Positions 28,042 to 36,699 of a stretch of 64,000 nt of DNA are shown here, piece after piece. A model generated the notes under the pieces. That model was not told the origin of the DNA. It saw nothing but the letters and a program-made list of their open reading frames with translations, and made no database searches. Within the stretch, counting starts at the first letter, position 1; every line of letters starts with the position of its first letter. Source of the DNA: an uncultured Lachnospiraceae bacterium (GTDB taxonomy: Bacteria; Bacillota; Clostridia; Lachnospirales; Lachnospiraceae); assembly GCA_910577165.1 (NCBI GenBank), contig CAJTLX010000011.1, forward strand, positions 1-64,000, read 5' to 3'. The position numbers and the translations under genes were made by a program.

Positions 28042-29298
28042 TTACATTTTTATTGCTATAGCTTCATTTTTTTCCATTAAGACAAGATAGATAGTAATTA
28101 TTATTGTATAATAATTTGATAATATCCCTATGGAAGACTGGGAAGAAATAAAAATAAAAGCTATAGTAAAGGTTGCTTTCAATAAATAAATTTTAGATTT
28201 TCGTGCTTTTCTAAAGCCAGAAATAGTTTTGTTTAAAAAATTAAAATAAACAAACATTGCTAAATACCCAAATTCAACAAGAAACTGAGCAATTATATTA
28301 TGCATACTTTTTGCTGTTAGCAAGTGATATTTGGTCATTTCTAACATTTTTACAGAATTTCCCAACCCAATTCCAAAACCTTTTGTCAAGATTAATTCCT
28401 TTATTCCAAATACAATTGCATTAACTCTATCATTAATGGAACCTACAGATTTCATTCTTTCTCCTTTTAGTATGCAACCGATTGGTTCAAATATCAAATC
28501 TCTAATTGAAATATTGTAATCTCTAAATTTTAAGGAGGGATTAAAGAAAAATATACTAAATATAAAAATAACTCCTATAAACACAACGACGATAAAATAA
28601 TTCTTGGAATCTATATTTCTTTTCAAAAAACTGAAATAAACTTTATAAACTAAAAATATAGCTGCTGCTACAAAGACTCCTAACAAGCTTAATTTAACAT
28701 CCCCTGCGAATAAGAAAAAAATAATACATAATATAGAAATAAAATATTTTCTCTTCGCAAAAAAAATAAACAAAAAAAGATAAATAATCAAAATACAAGA
28801 AAGGGCTTCTCCCATTTCATTTTCATTTGATAAATATACATTTACTCCATGTTTTTTCGGCAAAGCAAGAAAAGGTAATTTAAATCGAATAAAAAATTGT
28901 AACCAACATAGTATCAAGGTTATACTTGTCCAGTTATGTAAAAATTTCATAAAATTAACACTAAAATTTTTATCTGTAATTTTAAGATATTTTACTAATA
29001 CATACACAAAGAATATATATATACTAAACAGTATATATTCCAAGGAAATATTTTTATAAAATATATAAGATACGACAAAATTATACATTAACAAAAATAA
29101 TATAAACGCTATTTCTTTTTTAAATTTTTTGAAATACTTTACCAGTATAATAAATACTATAATCGGTGAAAACAATCTATATAAAGTAGTAGCACCGGAT
29201 TCAGTAAATCTAAGACAAGCGTTTAGCATTGCTAGTATTAACATACAATATACAATTACCTTTTTTAAATTCATATTCTTTTGGATATACTTTATCAT
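28042..29298 (-). CDS. O-antigen polymerase/ligase-like membrane protein (Wzy role)
   Basis: A 418-aa protein with about ten to twelve hydrophobic segments and one larger extracellular loop near residues 255-330. The GFGIGLGNS motif (about 308-316) resembles the glycine motif of O-antigen ligase and polymerase proteins. Wzy proteins are poorly conserved, so the call rests on topology and context between a flippase and glycosyltransferases. Extremely AT-rich. Confidence 0.72.
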   Translation of the reverse strand: MIKYIQKNMNLKKVIVYCMLILAMLNACLRFTESGATTLYRLFSPIIVFIILVKYFKKFKKEIAFILFLLMYNFVVSYIFYKNISLEYILFSIYIFFVYVLVKYLKITDKNFSVNFMKFLHNWTSITLILCWLQFFIRFKLPFLALPKKHGVNVYLSNENEMGEALSCILIIYLFLFIFFAKRKYFISILCIIFFLFAGDVKLSLLGVFVAAAIFLVYKVYFSFLKRNIDSKNYFIVVVFIGVIFIFSIFFFNPSLKFRDYNISIRDLIFEPIGCILKGERMKSVGSINDRVNAIVFGIKELILTKGFGIGLGNSVKMLEMTKYHLLTAKSMHNIIAQFLVEFGYLAMFVYFNFLNKTISGFRKARKSKIYLLKATFTIAFIFISSQSSIGILSNYYTIIITIYLVLMEKNEAIAIKM

Positions 29299-29329
29299 AA
29301 TTTTATGATCTCCGTAAAATTATTTGTTA

Positions 29330-29824
29330 TTAGAAAAACTTTTTTTCTTCCTTTAAAAGACGATAATGTTCTTGATCTCGATATTTAAAAGGAATGGCTG
29401 GGTGCCCACCTACAATAGCTAATTTAGGTACATCTTTACAAACCACACTTCCTGCCTGAATTACTGATCCCTCTCCAATTCTTACCCCTCCAAGTATTAA
29501 CACATCCTCTCCTATCCAAACATTATCTTCGATAGTAACATCTTTTGAATATGAAGTATGATCATATGGCAGAGCATCTCCATATTCATAATTGTGAAAA
29601 GTGGTTAAAATGGTTACTTTCTTTCCTGAATGGAAATTATTCCCAAAAGTTACTTTTCCCGCTCCATAAATATGCATTCCGTTAAAATTACAATTTCTTC
29701 CTAATTTTGTTAAAGACGTAAATTTACAATAATAATTGCAACGACAACTATCCCTATGGGAAATATTATGCAGGCAATAAAATGTAAATATTTTAGACAA
29801 TATTTTTTTAAATATATGAAGCAT
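29330..29824 (-). CDS. Hexapeptide-repeat acetyltransferase (maltose/CatB-like)
   Basis: A 164-aa left-handed beta-helix acyltransferase with hexapeptide repeats and the family's VTIEDNVWIGEDVLILGGV (about 96-114) and GSVVCKDVP..AIVGG.PA.P signatures. It probably O-acetylates a sugar of the polysaccharide. The ATG at 29824 starts one base after the stop of the upstream gene, with AGGAAGG as ribosome-binding site. Confidence 0.82.
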   Translation of the reverse strand: MLHIFKKILSKIFTFYCLHNISHRDSCRCNYYCKFTSLTKLGRNCNFNGMHIYGAGKVTFGNNFHSGKKVTILTTFHNYEYGDALPYDHTSYSKDVTIEDNVWIGEDVLILGGVRIGEGSVIQAGSVVCKDVPKLAIVGGHPAIPFKYRDQEHYRLLKEEKKFF

Positions 29825-29825
29825 T

Positions 29826-30998
29826 TTATTTTCCTTCCTGTTCTGAAAGTATATGTGACAATAATAAATGTGGTTTTCTGACACCAATGTATTCTAACTC
29901 AAAAAGTTTTTTATATCGTCTACCGTCAGAAATATCATCAATTATTACTATTGTTCCATTATGTTCTGCTTGGTTTAAAGCAGATGAACTTAGTGAAATT
30001 GCATATTTTGTACTAAGAATAGATTCTTCGATACTTACTTTAAAACAATCTTCAATTTCAAAGTTTTTAAAAATTTTTGCTACTTTTTCCTTATTAGAGT
30101 AACGCGGATGTGGGCGTATATAAACTTGGTTATTCTTAGATAAAATTTGCAGCTCATTGGCAATTACTGCTAATGTCTTATAATTTTCATCAGCCAAATA
30201 ATAAGTATAGTCATGAGTTTTGGAGATATCCATTTGTTTGAATATAAGAGATTCTGGTATAGCTACAATAAACTGATTTTTATCCGCTCTTAATTTAATA
30301 AAAAGTTTTTCATAGTATTTATCCCATACATAACAACGATTATAGCGAAAAAAACTATCTCTCATATCATAATACTTTTCTCCATGCATAACATCGATAT
30401 GCTCAATTTTATTATCATTGCAAAATTTAGTTAAAGCCGAAGACGTAAACGAATATTCATTACATACAATAATAGCTGTGGGGTTATATGTGTTTATTAC
30501 ATATCTATATTCGGAAATTTTGAAAGCTATTTTAGAAACATATAACCAGGAAAGTGGATGACGTTTCCATATCCCCAGTATGAATTTTATATCTTTTTTT
30601 TCTAAACTCTTTTTTGTATCTGAACGAGAAAGATATATAACCTCTTCAAAATTTTTCCTTACCTCTTCAGGTAATATATTATTGGGCTTTCCATCAGGAA
30701 AAAATACTGCATTTTTTGTTGATTCAACACTCTTTTTTGTTTTCCTGCATTGTAGTAAACATAATATCAAAACAGGAACAGATACAAAATTTAAGCAAAT
30801 CTTTCTAAAGTTTCCATTTAATTTCATTTGACATTTATACTGGTAAAACGAACGTTCTATATCATCTTTGGGAGTTGGAAAACTTTTAACATATTGCTTC
30901 ACTTTTTTAATGTCAAAAGTAAATGCGGAATTATTTTTCATTCCTACTTTAAATAGAACAGACCGAATTATCTGATTTATATAAGTCATTATTTCCAT
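29826..30998 (-). CDS. Polysialyltransferase-like protein, candidate legionaminyltransferase
   Basis: A 390-aa protein without signal peptide. No textbook GT domain is evident, but the layout recalls GT-B bacterial sialyltransferases: an N-terminal half ending in a VCNEYSFTSSAL segment (about 180), then IDVMHGE (about 200), an HP motif in YIRPHPRYSN (about 300), and a serine cluster SLSSSALNQAEHNG (about 340). These resemble the HP and Ser motifs of GT38/GT52-type enzymes. As the locus makes a CMP-activated nonulosonate and needs a transferase for it, this is the best candidate. The ribosome-binding site AGGTAGGA precedes the ATG. Confidence 0.5.
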   Translation of the reverse strand: MEIMTYINQIIRSVLFKVGMKNNSAFTFDIKKVKQYVKSFPTPKDDIERSFYQYKCQMKLNGNFRKICLNFVSVPVLILCLLQCRKTKKSVESTKNAVFFPDGKPNNILPEEVRKNFEEVIYLSRSDTKKSLEKKDIKFILGIWKRHPLSWLYVSKIAFKISEYRYVINTYNPTAIIVCNEYSFTSSALTKFCNDNKIEHIDVMHGEKYYDMRDSFFRYNRCYVWDKYYEKLFIKLRADKNQFIVAIPESLIFKQMDISKTHDYTYYLADENYKTLAVIANELQILSKNNQVYIRPHPRYSNKEKVAKIFKNFEIEDCFKVSIEESILSTKYAISLSSSALNQAEHNGTIVIIDDISDGRRYKKLFELEYIGVRKPHLLLSHILSEQEGK

Positions 30999-31008
30999 TT
31001 TAATTTTC

Positions 31009-31806
31009 CTACCTAATTTCTTTTTTTACATATACTATTTTTTTTAATATACCAAAAAATAAATTCCTTACTGTTCTTATTCCAGCCAAAAATATATTAT
31101 TTCCATTTTCTCTAAATAATCTATAATGCCATCTTATCATCGTGATATATCCCTGTGTACTAATACTTCCTGTTCTTCCCCTGCGATACAATGCCAAACA
31201 TTTATCAAAAAGAAAACAATCTGTTTTTTCAATGACTTTTAGCCATATTGCATAATCGTTATTCTTTTTTATATCTATAATCTGCAAATTTCCAACTAAA
31301 CTGCGGTCATACATTACAGTCAAACAACCAGGCCAACAATATTCATACATCTTTCTTTTTGTAATGTGTCTAGGACCAGACACTACCACTCCCGTTCGCT
31401 CCGACTTTTCATCTATCTCTTCATATCTTGTATAAGAAAAATGATAATCATTTCTCAGCATAAAATTTAATTGCTTTTCCAATTTATTTTTTGCCCACAC
31501 ATCATCGGAGTCCAAAAATGCAATCCAACGCCCTCTTGCTTGCCGAAGTGCCGTATTCCGGCTTAATGCAGCACCCTGATTTTTTAAATTTCGGATATAT
31601 TTGATCCTTTTATCCCTTAAAAAAGGAAAGACAACTTCATCCGTATTATCTGATGAACAATCATCCACTATAATCAATTCCCAATTTGTATAAGTTTGGA
31701 CTTGGACGGAACGGATCGCTCGCGCTATATAGAGTGCTGTATTAAAAGATGGCATAACAATTGATACCATATTGTCTGATAAATTTATTTTTTCTTTTGC
31801 TTTCAA
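31009..31806 (-). CDS. Family 2 glycosyltransferase
   Basis: A 265-aa GT-A enzyme. VSIVMPSFNTALYI (14-27) opens the nucleotide-binding fold; IVDDCSSDNT and FLDSDDVW (DxD) give the metal site. The donor sugar cannot be told from sequence. The start seems to be a TTG at 31806 preceded by AGGGGG six bases upstream; an ATG at 31770 is an alternative that keeps the whole fold. Confidence 0.88.
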   Translation of the reverse strand: MKAKEKINLSDNMVSIVMPSFNTALYIARAIRSVQVQTYTNWELIIVDDCSSDNTDEVVFPFLRDKRIKYIRNLKNQGAALSRNTALRQARGRWIAFLDSDDVWAKNKLEKQLNFMLRNDYHFSYTRYEEIDEKSERTGVVVSGPRHITKRKMYEYCWPGCLTVMYDRSLVGNLQIIDIKKNNDYAIWLKVIEKTDCFLFDKCLALYRRGRTGSISTQGYITMIRWHYRLFRENGNNIFLAGIRTVRNLFFGILKKIVYVKKEIR

Positions 31807-31816
31807 AATTTTCCCC

Positions 31817-32542
31817 CTATTTTCTTTTCAAAATACCCTTTGCCTCTTTTTGTTTCCTTTCATATTCCTGTTTGACAACTTTTTGGTTTCTCAACAAATA
31901 GTCCCCATAATCCAGAGCTGTTGCCATTTCCGCTTCGGTTATTCCTTCTCTTTTTATAAACGCTGTTATCATTGTCCTGAAGATAATTTTCATATCTCCT
32001 AAAAAAGTTATATTATCAATATATTTCAAATCCAGCTCTAATTTTGTTTCCCAATCAATTGCATTTCTCCCCATAACTTGTGCTAATCCAGTCAACCCGC
32101 CTCTTACTTCATGTCTTCTCCTTTGTTTCCTTGTCATAAATACCATATCTCTCACTAGCAGCGGTCTAGGTCCCACTACACTCATCTCACCTTTTAAAAT
32201 ATTCACAAGCTCCGGCAATTCATCTAAACTTGTTGCTCTTAGTATTTTCCCAAATTTTTCCAACCTCTTTTCATCCGGCAATAATTCCCCGTCTTCCCCT
32301 CTCGCATCCGACATACTCCGAAATTTATACATCCGAAATATCCGCTCATCCTTTCCCGGTCGCTCCTGTATAAAAATCACTGGCTTTCCCAATTTTATCC
32401 TTATCAGCACCGACATCCCTATCATTATGGGGCTTAGTACCACAAGCCCAAGGGATGCGGATACAATATCCAGCCCTCTCTTTATGTACTTCTCATAGAT
32501 TCCCTGTTTTTTCCTTTGTTTCCCCTCTCTCTTTTTTCTCAC
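31817..32542 (-). CDS. Undecaprenyl-phosphate sugar phosphotransferase (PglC/WcaJ C-terminal type)
   Basis: A 241-aa monotopic phosphoglycosyl transferase that puts the first sugar phosphate on the lipid carrier. There is one membrane-associated helix (about 24-48), QERPGKDERIF.MYKFRSM, the catalytic Asp/Glu pair in SLDELPELVNIL, VGPRPLL and GLTGLAQV. It is the small PglC form without a Wbap/WcaJ-type N-terminal membrane region. The start is a GTG with GGGAGG upstream. It fits with the PglE-like gene before it. Confidence 0.92.
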   Translation of the reverse strand: MRKKREGKQRKKQGIYEKYIKRGLDIVSASLGLVVLSPIMIGMSVLIRIKLGKPVIFIQERPGKDERIFRMYKFRSMSDARGEDGELLPDEKRLEKFGKILRATSLDELPELVNILKGEMSVVGPRPLLVRDMVFMTRKQRRRHEVRGGLTGLAQVMGRNAIDWETKLELDLKYIDNITFLGDMKIIFRTMITAFIKREGITEAEMATALDYGDYLLRNQKVVKQEYERKQKEAKGILKRK

Positions 32543-32597
32543 TTTTCTCCTCCCTTTCTTATCTCTATTTACGTCATCTTATCAATTTTTGTTCCTT

Positions 32598-33929
32598 TTA
32601 GAGAATATTTCTTTTTCTCCCAAAGCATCTTCCCACAATCTCTATTACCTTTTCCTGTTCCTTTTCCGTCATCTTATTATCGCTTGGCAGACACAATCCT
32701 CTTTCAAAAATATCTGCTCCCACATCGATATAATTTCCCTGATCAATATAGGCATTTGAATTTCCTCTGCCGTTTCCTTCTTTTGTCACAAATGCATTCA
32801 TCCGATAAATAGCCTGCATATGCATTGGTTTCCAGATAGGTCTGCCCTCCGCGCCAAACGCTGCGAGTACCTCCAAAATCTCCGTTGGACAGCTCTTTTT
32901 CTCCTCGCTTACAAAAAGGCTTTCCCGTTCCCCGCGCACCTGCCTGCACATTGCCTCCGGTTCAATCAACAAGCAACTCAGCCAATAATTCGGTTCGCTC
33001 TTCTTCCCATCAAAGGGATTCATTTTCACCGGCAGTCCCCACTTTAAAAATCCACTTTGATATCTCTGATAAATCTCCTTTTTCTTTGCAATATGTTCTG
33101 CAAGATATGGTAGCTGCCCCCTCACTACCCCGGCAATTACATTGCTCATCCGGTAATTGTATCCCAATTCCTCATGCTGATACCACGCTGCCGCCTCCCT
33201 GCTCTGCGTGGACCATTTCCTTACTTTATCTGCATCTTCCTTTGCATCCGTCAAAAACATTCCGCCCGAAGAACCAGTGACGATCTTATTTCCATTAAAA
33301 GAAATCACTGATGCTTCACCAAAGTTTCCGGTTTGTATTCCCTTATACGTTGCTCCAAATGATTCCGCAGCATCCTCGATAATCAATACTCCATATTTTT
33401 CACAAATTGCTCGGATTTCCTCAATTTTCCCCGGAGTTCCATAGAGATGTGCAATTACCAGAAGCCGCACATCCGGATAAATAACAAATGCCTTTTCCAA
33501 AGCCGCCGGATCTAAATTCCAGGTATCATATTCCGAATCGATAAATACAGGTTCTCCACCTTCATATATTACTGGATTTACGGTTGCATCAAAAGTCATG
33601 TCCGAACAAAAGACCTTTCGTCCCATCAAGGTTCCCTGCCCTATTTTCGCCTGTCCGTAAAGCTTTTCCCCGCAGAGCCGCACAGCCAGATGCAGTGCTG
33701 CCGTCCCGGAAGAGAGTGCCACCGCATATTTTCGCCCAATCCTTTTTGCCGTTAGGCACTCTACTTGATTGATATTCTCGCCGACTGTGGAAACCCAATT
33801 TGTACGGATAGCTTCGTCCACATATCCCTGTTCGTCCCCATGCATAGTAGGCGAGGATAACCAAATTTTCTTTTCAAAAGGCATTAGCCCCACAAATCGA
33901 GGATCGAACCGATAATCATAATTTTTCAT
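32598..33929 (-). CDS. DegT/DnrJ/EryC1/StrS aminotransferase (PglE-like)
   Basis: A 443-aa PLP-dependent sugar aminotransferase. The PLP lysine is in SFNGNKIVTGSSGG (K215), with SSGTAALHLAV and EDAAESFGA in the cofactor pocket. Next to a PglC-type transferase, such enzymes often aminate UDP-4-keto-6-deoxy-GlcNAc toward bacillosamine-type sugars. The UDP-GlcNAc 4,6-dehydratase that would make this substrate is not in the window. The ATG at 33929 follows GAGG by six bases. Confidence 0.88.
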   Translation of the reverse strand: MKNYDYRFDPRFVGLMPFEKKIWLSSPTMHGDEQGYVDEAIRTNWVSTVGENINQVECLTAKRIGRKYAVALSSGTAALHLAVRLCGEKLYGQAKIGQGTLMGRKVFCSDMTFDATVNPVIYEGGEPVFIDSEYDTWNLDPAALEKAFVIYPDVRLLVIAHLYGTPGKIEEIRAICEKYGVLIIEDAAESFGATYKGIQTGNFGEASVISFNGNKIVTGSSGGMFLTDAKEDADKVRKWSTQSREAAAWYQHEELGYNYRMSNVIAGVVRGQLPYLAEHIAKKKEIYQRYQSGFLKWGLPVKMNPFDGKKSEPNYWLSCLLIEPEAMCRQVRGERESLFVSEEKKSCPTEILEVLAAFGAEGRPIWKPMHMQAIYRMNAFVTKEGNGRGNSNAYIDQGNYIDVGADIFERGLCLPSDNKMTEKEQEKVIEIVGRCFGRKRNIL

Positions 33930-34092
33930 TGTATTCCTCATTTTCTGTAAAAAAGCCCAGGCTTCGCCACTCCATCAGATATGTATTTACATATCCCATG
34001 AATCTTTTTCTCTATAACCAATCCCCTGTCAGAATGCGGCAAAGCGACAATTCTTTTTGGCGATCTCCTGGCAATTTCCCTTTTTACTCTTT

Positions 34093-36549
34093 CTAATTCA
34101 ATGCTTTTTTCTCCCGCTCTCTTTCCTTTTTTCCTTCGTCCTTCTCCCGTCTGCCCGCCTTTGCACTCCAGATCATTCCAATCTGTTTCAATTTCTCGAT
34201 CTGCTCAGATTTCAACCCCTGCGCGCCCCGCTCTGCCGAACGCTGATTGGAGATCCATTTTCCAAGCCGGTATCCATCCGCACAAATATAATTGTTGGGA
34301 ACCGCCAAGTGCCCATACTGCTTATAGTAGGCTTCTGCGTGGGAAAATCCAATATTCCATGGGGTATCCGGATTCCAGATCATTCCTATGCCATCAAGGA
34401 GTGCCACTTGTTCGCTGGAGAGTTGTCCTCTCCTGCGTCCCGCACGCTGGCGTTGCAGCCAGATTCTAAGATTCTTTCCGCTCTTGCCAACATAACGCTT
34501 AGGGATGGAAAGATTTCCGTGTTCCTTAAAAAATTCCCTTGCCTCATCGTACTGCTGCCGCCAGGAAAGCTCCATTCGGGAGCATCCGGAGATGCCTATC
34601 GACTGCAATTTTTCTTTCTGCTCTTTAGTTAAGGGCTTCTCCCCCTCTTCCTCCCTAAGTCCTCTCTTCTGCTCGCGCAGCCATCTATCAAGCCAGATTC
34701 CTTTAACTACATAATCCCCTGGCATATTTAGATTGCCATTTTTATCAAAATATTGTTTCGCAAGGGCAAAACGCTCTTCCCAAGAATCACTCGTTTCCCA
34801 TTTCATTCCAATTTTTTCCAATCTCTCGATCCGCTGTATCCAAACGGACTTGACCGCTTTATTCTTTGCATCATGCTGTGAAAACTTTTCTTTATTGATT
34901 TCATTCTCTGCATTATACTGTGACAATTTTTCTGTACGGTCATCCTGTTCGGACTTTATTTTCTGGCAGATTTCTCTCTGCCTTTTGATCCATCTCCCCA
35001 ATTTGCAGCCGTTCTCTGTCACATATCCCGACGCAATATCCAGATCTCCGTTTTTTCGATAGTATTCTTCTGCCTGTGCAAAATATTTTTCCCAAGAAAC
35101 TTCCCAGGCGTTCTGCCAGCGCATACCAAGCGAGTTTAACTTTTCAATTTGTCCCTCATTTAGTACCCCTGCCACTTTTCCAGCATAAACTTTTCTCTGG
35201 GTGGAGAGCCAAGTACCAAGCGAGTATCCCTCCGGCGTGATATAATGTCTTGGTACATCAAGATTTCCATGCGCCTGGTAATACTCTTGCGCCATTGCAA
35301 ACATCGCTTCCCACGATGCGCCCAGCACTTTATTGAGCCGGATAAAAAGTTTCCGGCAGTCGGCGATCTCATCCACTATTTGAAATTTCTGTACCATAGA
35401 ATCTTTATGCCCGGATGTACGGGAAAAAAGCACCGCCTCGCGCCATTCTTCCTCAATTGCACCAATACTGCAAAGATTCTCAATATTCATTACAATATCA
35501 AAAATCACAGGTTGTTTCTTTCCACCTGCGGCAAGCGCGCGTCCGATCTGCTGTTTGTAGATAATTGGAGAAATAGTCGGGCGCAGCAAAATCACACCGG
35601 AAAGCCCCTCTATATGAATCCCCTCATTGAGCATATCAATACAGTAGAGCAGTTTCAAATGCGCGCTAGTATCTGTCTTAAATGCAGCAAACTCCTGTTC
35701 GGTCGCCATATCGCCGGAGTAGGCAGTATAGATATGTGGCGCAGGATCCACTTTCGCAAACCATTCCGTGGCAAGTGCGCGCATTTCATTGAGATGTTCA
35801 AAGTTTGCACAAAAAACAAGATATTTTCCTGCTAAGCCCTCAGGCAGCATATGACGTGCAAAGACCTCGCTAAGTCCGTCCGCTTTTTCAAGAGCGCGCC
35901 GCAGTGCTTCTAATTCCTGTTCTGCTGCTTCACGCACAGCTTTCTTTTTCGTCTGATAAATTTTTCTTTTGTAGCGTATAAGCTCGCTCTGATACGAATA
36001 AACGGAAAGCACATATTTCGGTGCGGGCAAAATTCCAGATGCAATCGCTGTGCCAAGAGTAAGTTCCGACGCGATATTTCCGCCAAAAAGTTCCCATGCC
36101 ATATCCCGTCTATTATCAAGATAGCGGATATTGGTCGCGGAAAGTCCCAAGATCTTTGCCTCAGGATATTTTCTGCGCAGCCGCTCCACACTCGCGCCCC
36201 ACTGTGCCGCCCCCAGACGATGAAACTCGTCAAGCACAAGATAATCCGCTCCGATTGCCAAAAGTTCTTCCTCGTTCATGCGCATCAATTTTGCATAGGT
36301 AATAAAATATGCATTTTCGGGTATTTTCCCCCCTGCGAGAAGCCATTTTTCCCTCTGCGCCTGAAAGATATATTCGGAGGGTGAAAGCCAACACACCTTT
36401 TTTTCTGGATGATCTACACAGAGCTTAAATGCAAGAAAGGATTTTCCTGTCCCTGTCGGATGGATCACAGCTGCCCGCCCTGTTTCCTGCATCAGACAAA
36501 GAGCTGCTTTATAGGCTTTGCGGTTATGTTCAAATAGTATATTTCCCAC
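34093..36549 (-). CDS. DEAD/DEAH-type helicase with five helicase-associated repeats
   Basis: An 818-aa superfamily 2 protein. The N-terminal helicase core has Walker A PTGTGKS (about 31-37), DEFH (about 107-110), a motif-III-like GLSATN, and motif VI with QQIGRALAAG. From about residue 405 to the end there are five copies of the tryptophan-rich helicase-associated domain (PF03457 type), each with a pattern such as GNLDVP..YIT..G..LG.W...QR. The role is unknown. It sits between the recombinase and the polysaccharide genes. The best start is the GTG at 36549, six bases after AAGGAG. Confidence 0.87.
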   Translation of the reverse strand: MGNILFEHNRKAYKAALCLMQETGRAAVIHPTGTGKSFLAFKLCVDHPEKKVCWLSPSEYIFQAQREKWLLAGGKIPENAYFITYAKLMRMNEEELLAIGADYLVLDEFHRLGAAQWGASVERLRRKYPEAKILGLSATNIRYLDNRRDMAWELFGGNIASELTLGTAIASGILPAPKYVLSVYSYQSELIRYKRKIYQTKKKAVREAAEQELEALRRALEKADGLSEVFARHMLPEGLAGKYLVFCANFEHLNEMRALATEWFAKVDPAPHIYTAYSGDMATEQEFAAFKTDTSAHLKLLYCIDMLNEGIHIEGLSGVILLRPTISPIIYKQQIGRALAAGGKKQPVIFDIVMNIENLCSIGAIEEEWREAVLFSRTSGHKDSMVQKFQIVDEIADCRKLFIRLNKVLGASWEAMFAMAQEYYQAHGNLDVPRHYITPEGYSLGTWLSTQRKVYAGKVAGVLNEGQIEKLNSLGMRWQNAWEVSWEKYFAQAEEYYRKNGDLDIASGYVTENGCKLGRWIKRQREICQKIKSEQDDRTEKLSQYNAENEINKEKFSQHDAKNKAVKSVWIQRIERLEKIGMKWETSDSWEERFALAKQYFDKNGNLNMPGDYVVKGIWLDRWLREQKRGLREEEGEKPLTKEQKEKLQSIGISGCSRMELSWRQQYDEAREFFKEHGNLSIPKRYVGKSGKNLRIWLQRQRAGRRRGQLSSEQVALLDGIGMIWNPDTPWNIGFSHAEAYYKQYGHLAVPNNYICADGYRLGKWISNQRSAERGAQGLKSEQIEKLKQIGMIWSAKAGRREKDEGKKEREREKKALN

Positions 36550-36651
36550 TTGTGACTCCTTTCCTGCTGCCACAATGTTTTAAGCAAGATCGCCCGCAAA
36601 CAACATCCAGATTTAATATAAAAGGTAATAAAATACTATACTTCATTATTT

Positions 36652-36693
36652 AAATGCCGGATCTCTCAGTGTTTATGCAGAAATCCGGCATTT
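36652..36693. terminator. Hairpin between recombinase and helicase
   Basis: A perfect 11-bp stem (36652-36662 with 36683-36693) around a 20-base loop, just past the recombinase stop codon. T-rich on the right side; on the left side, where a leftward transcript would need it, the tail is AT-rich but not a clean U-run. It may be a partial terminator. Confidence 0.5.
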
Positions 36694-36699
36694 GTTTGA

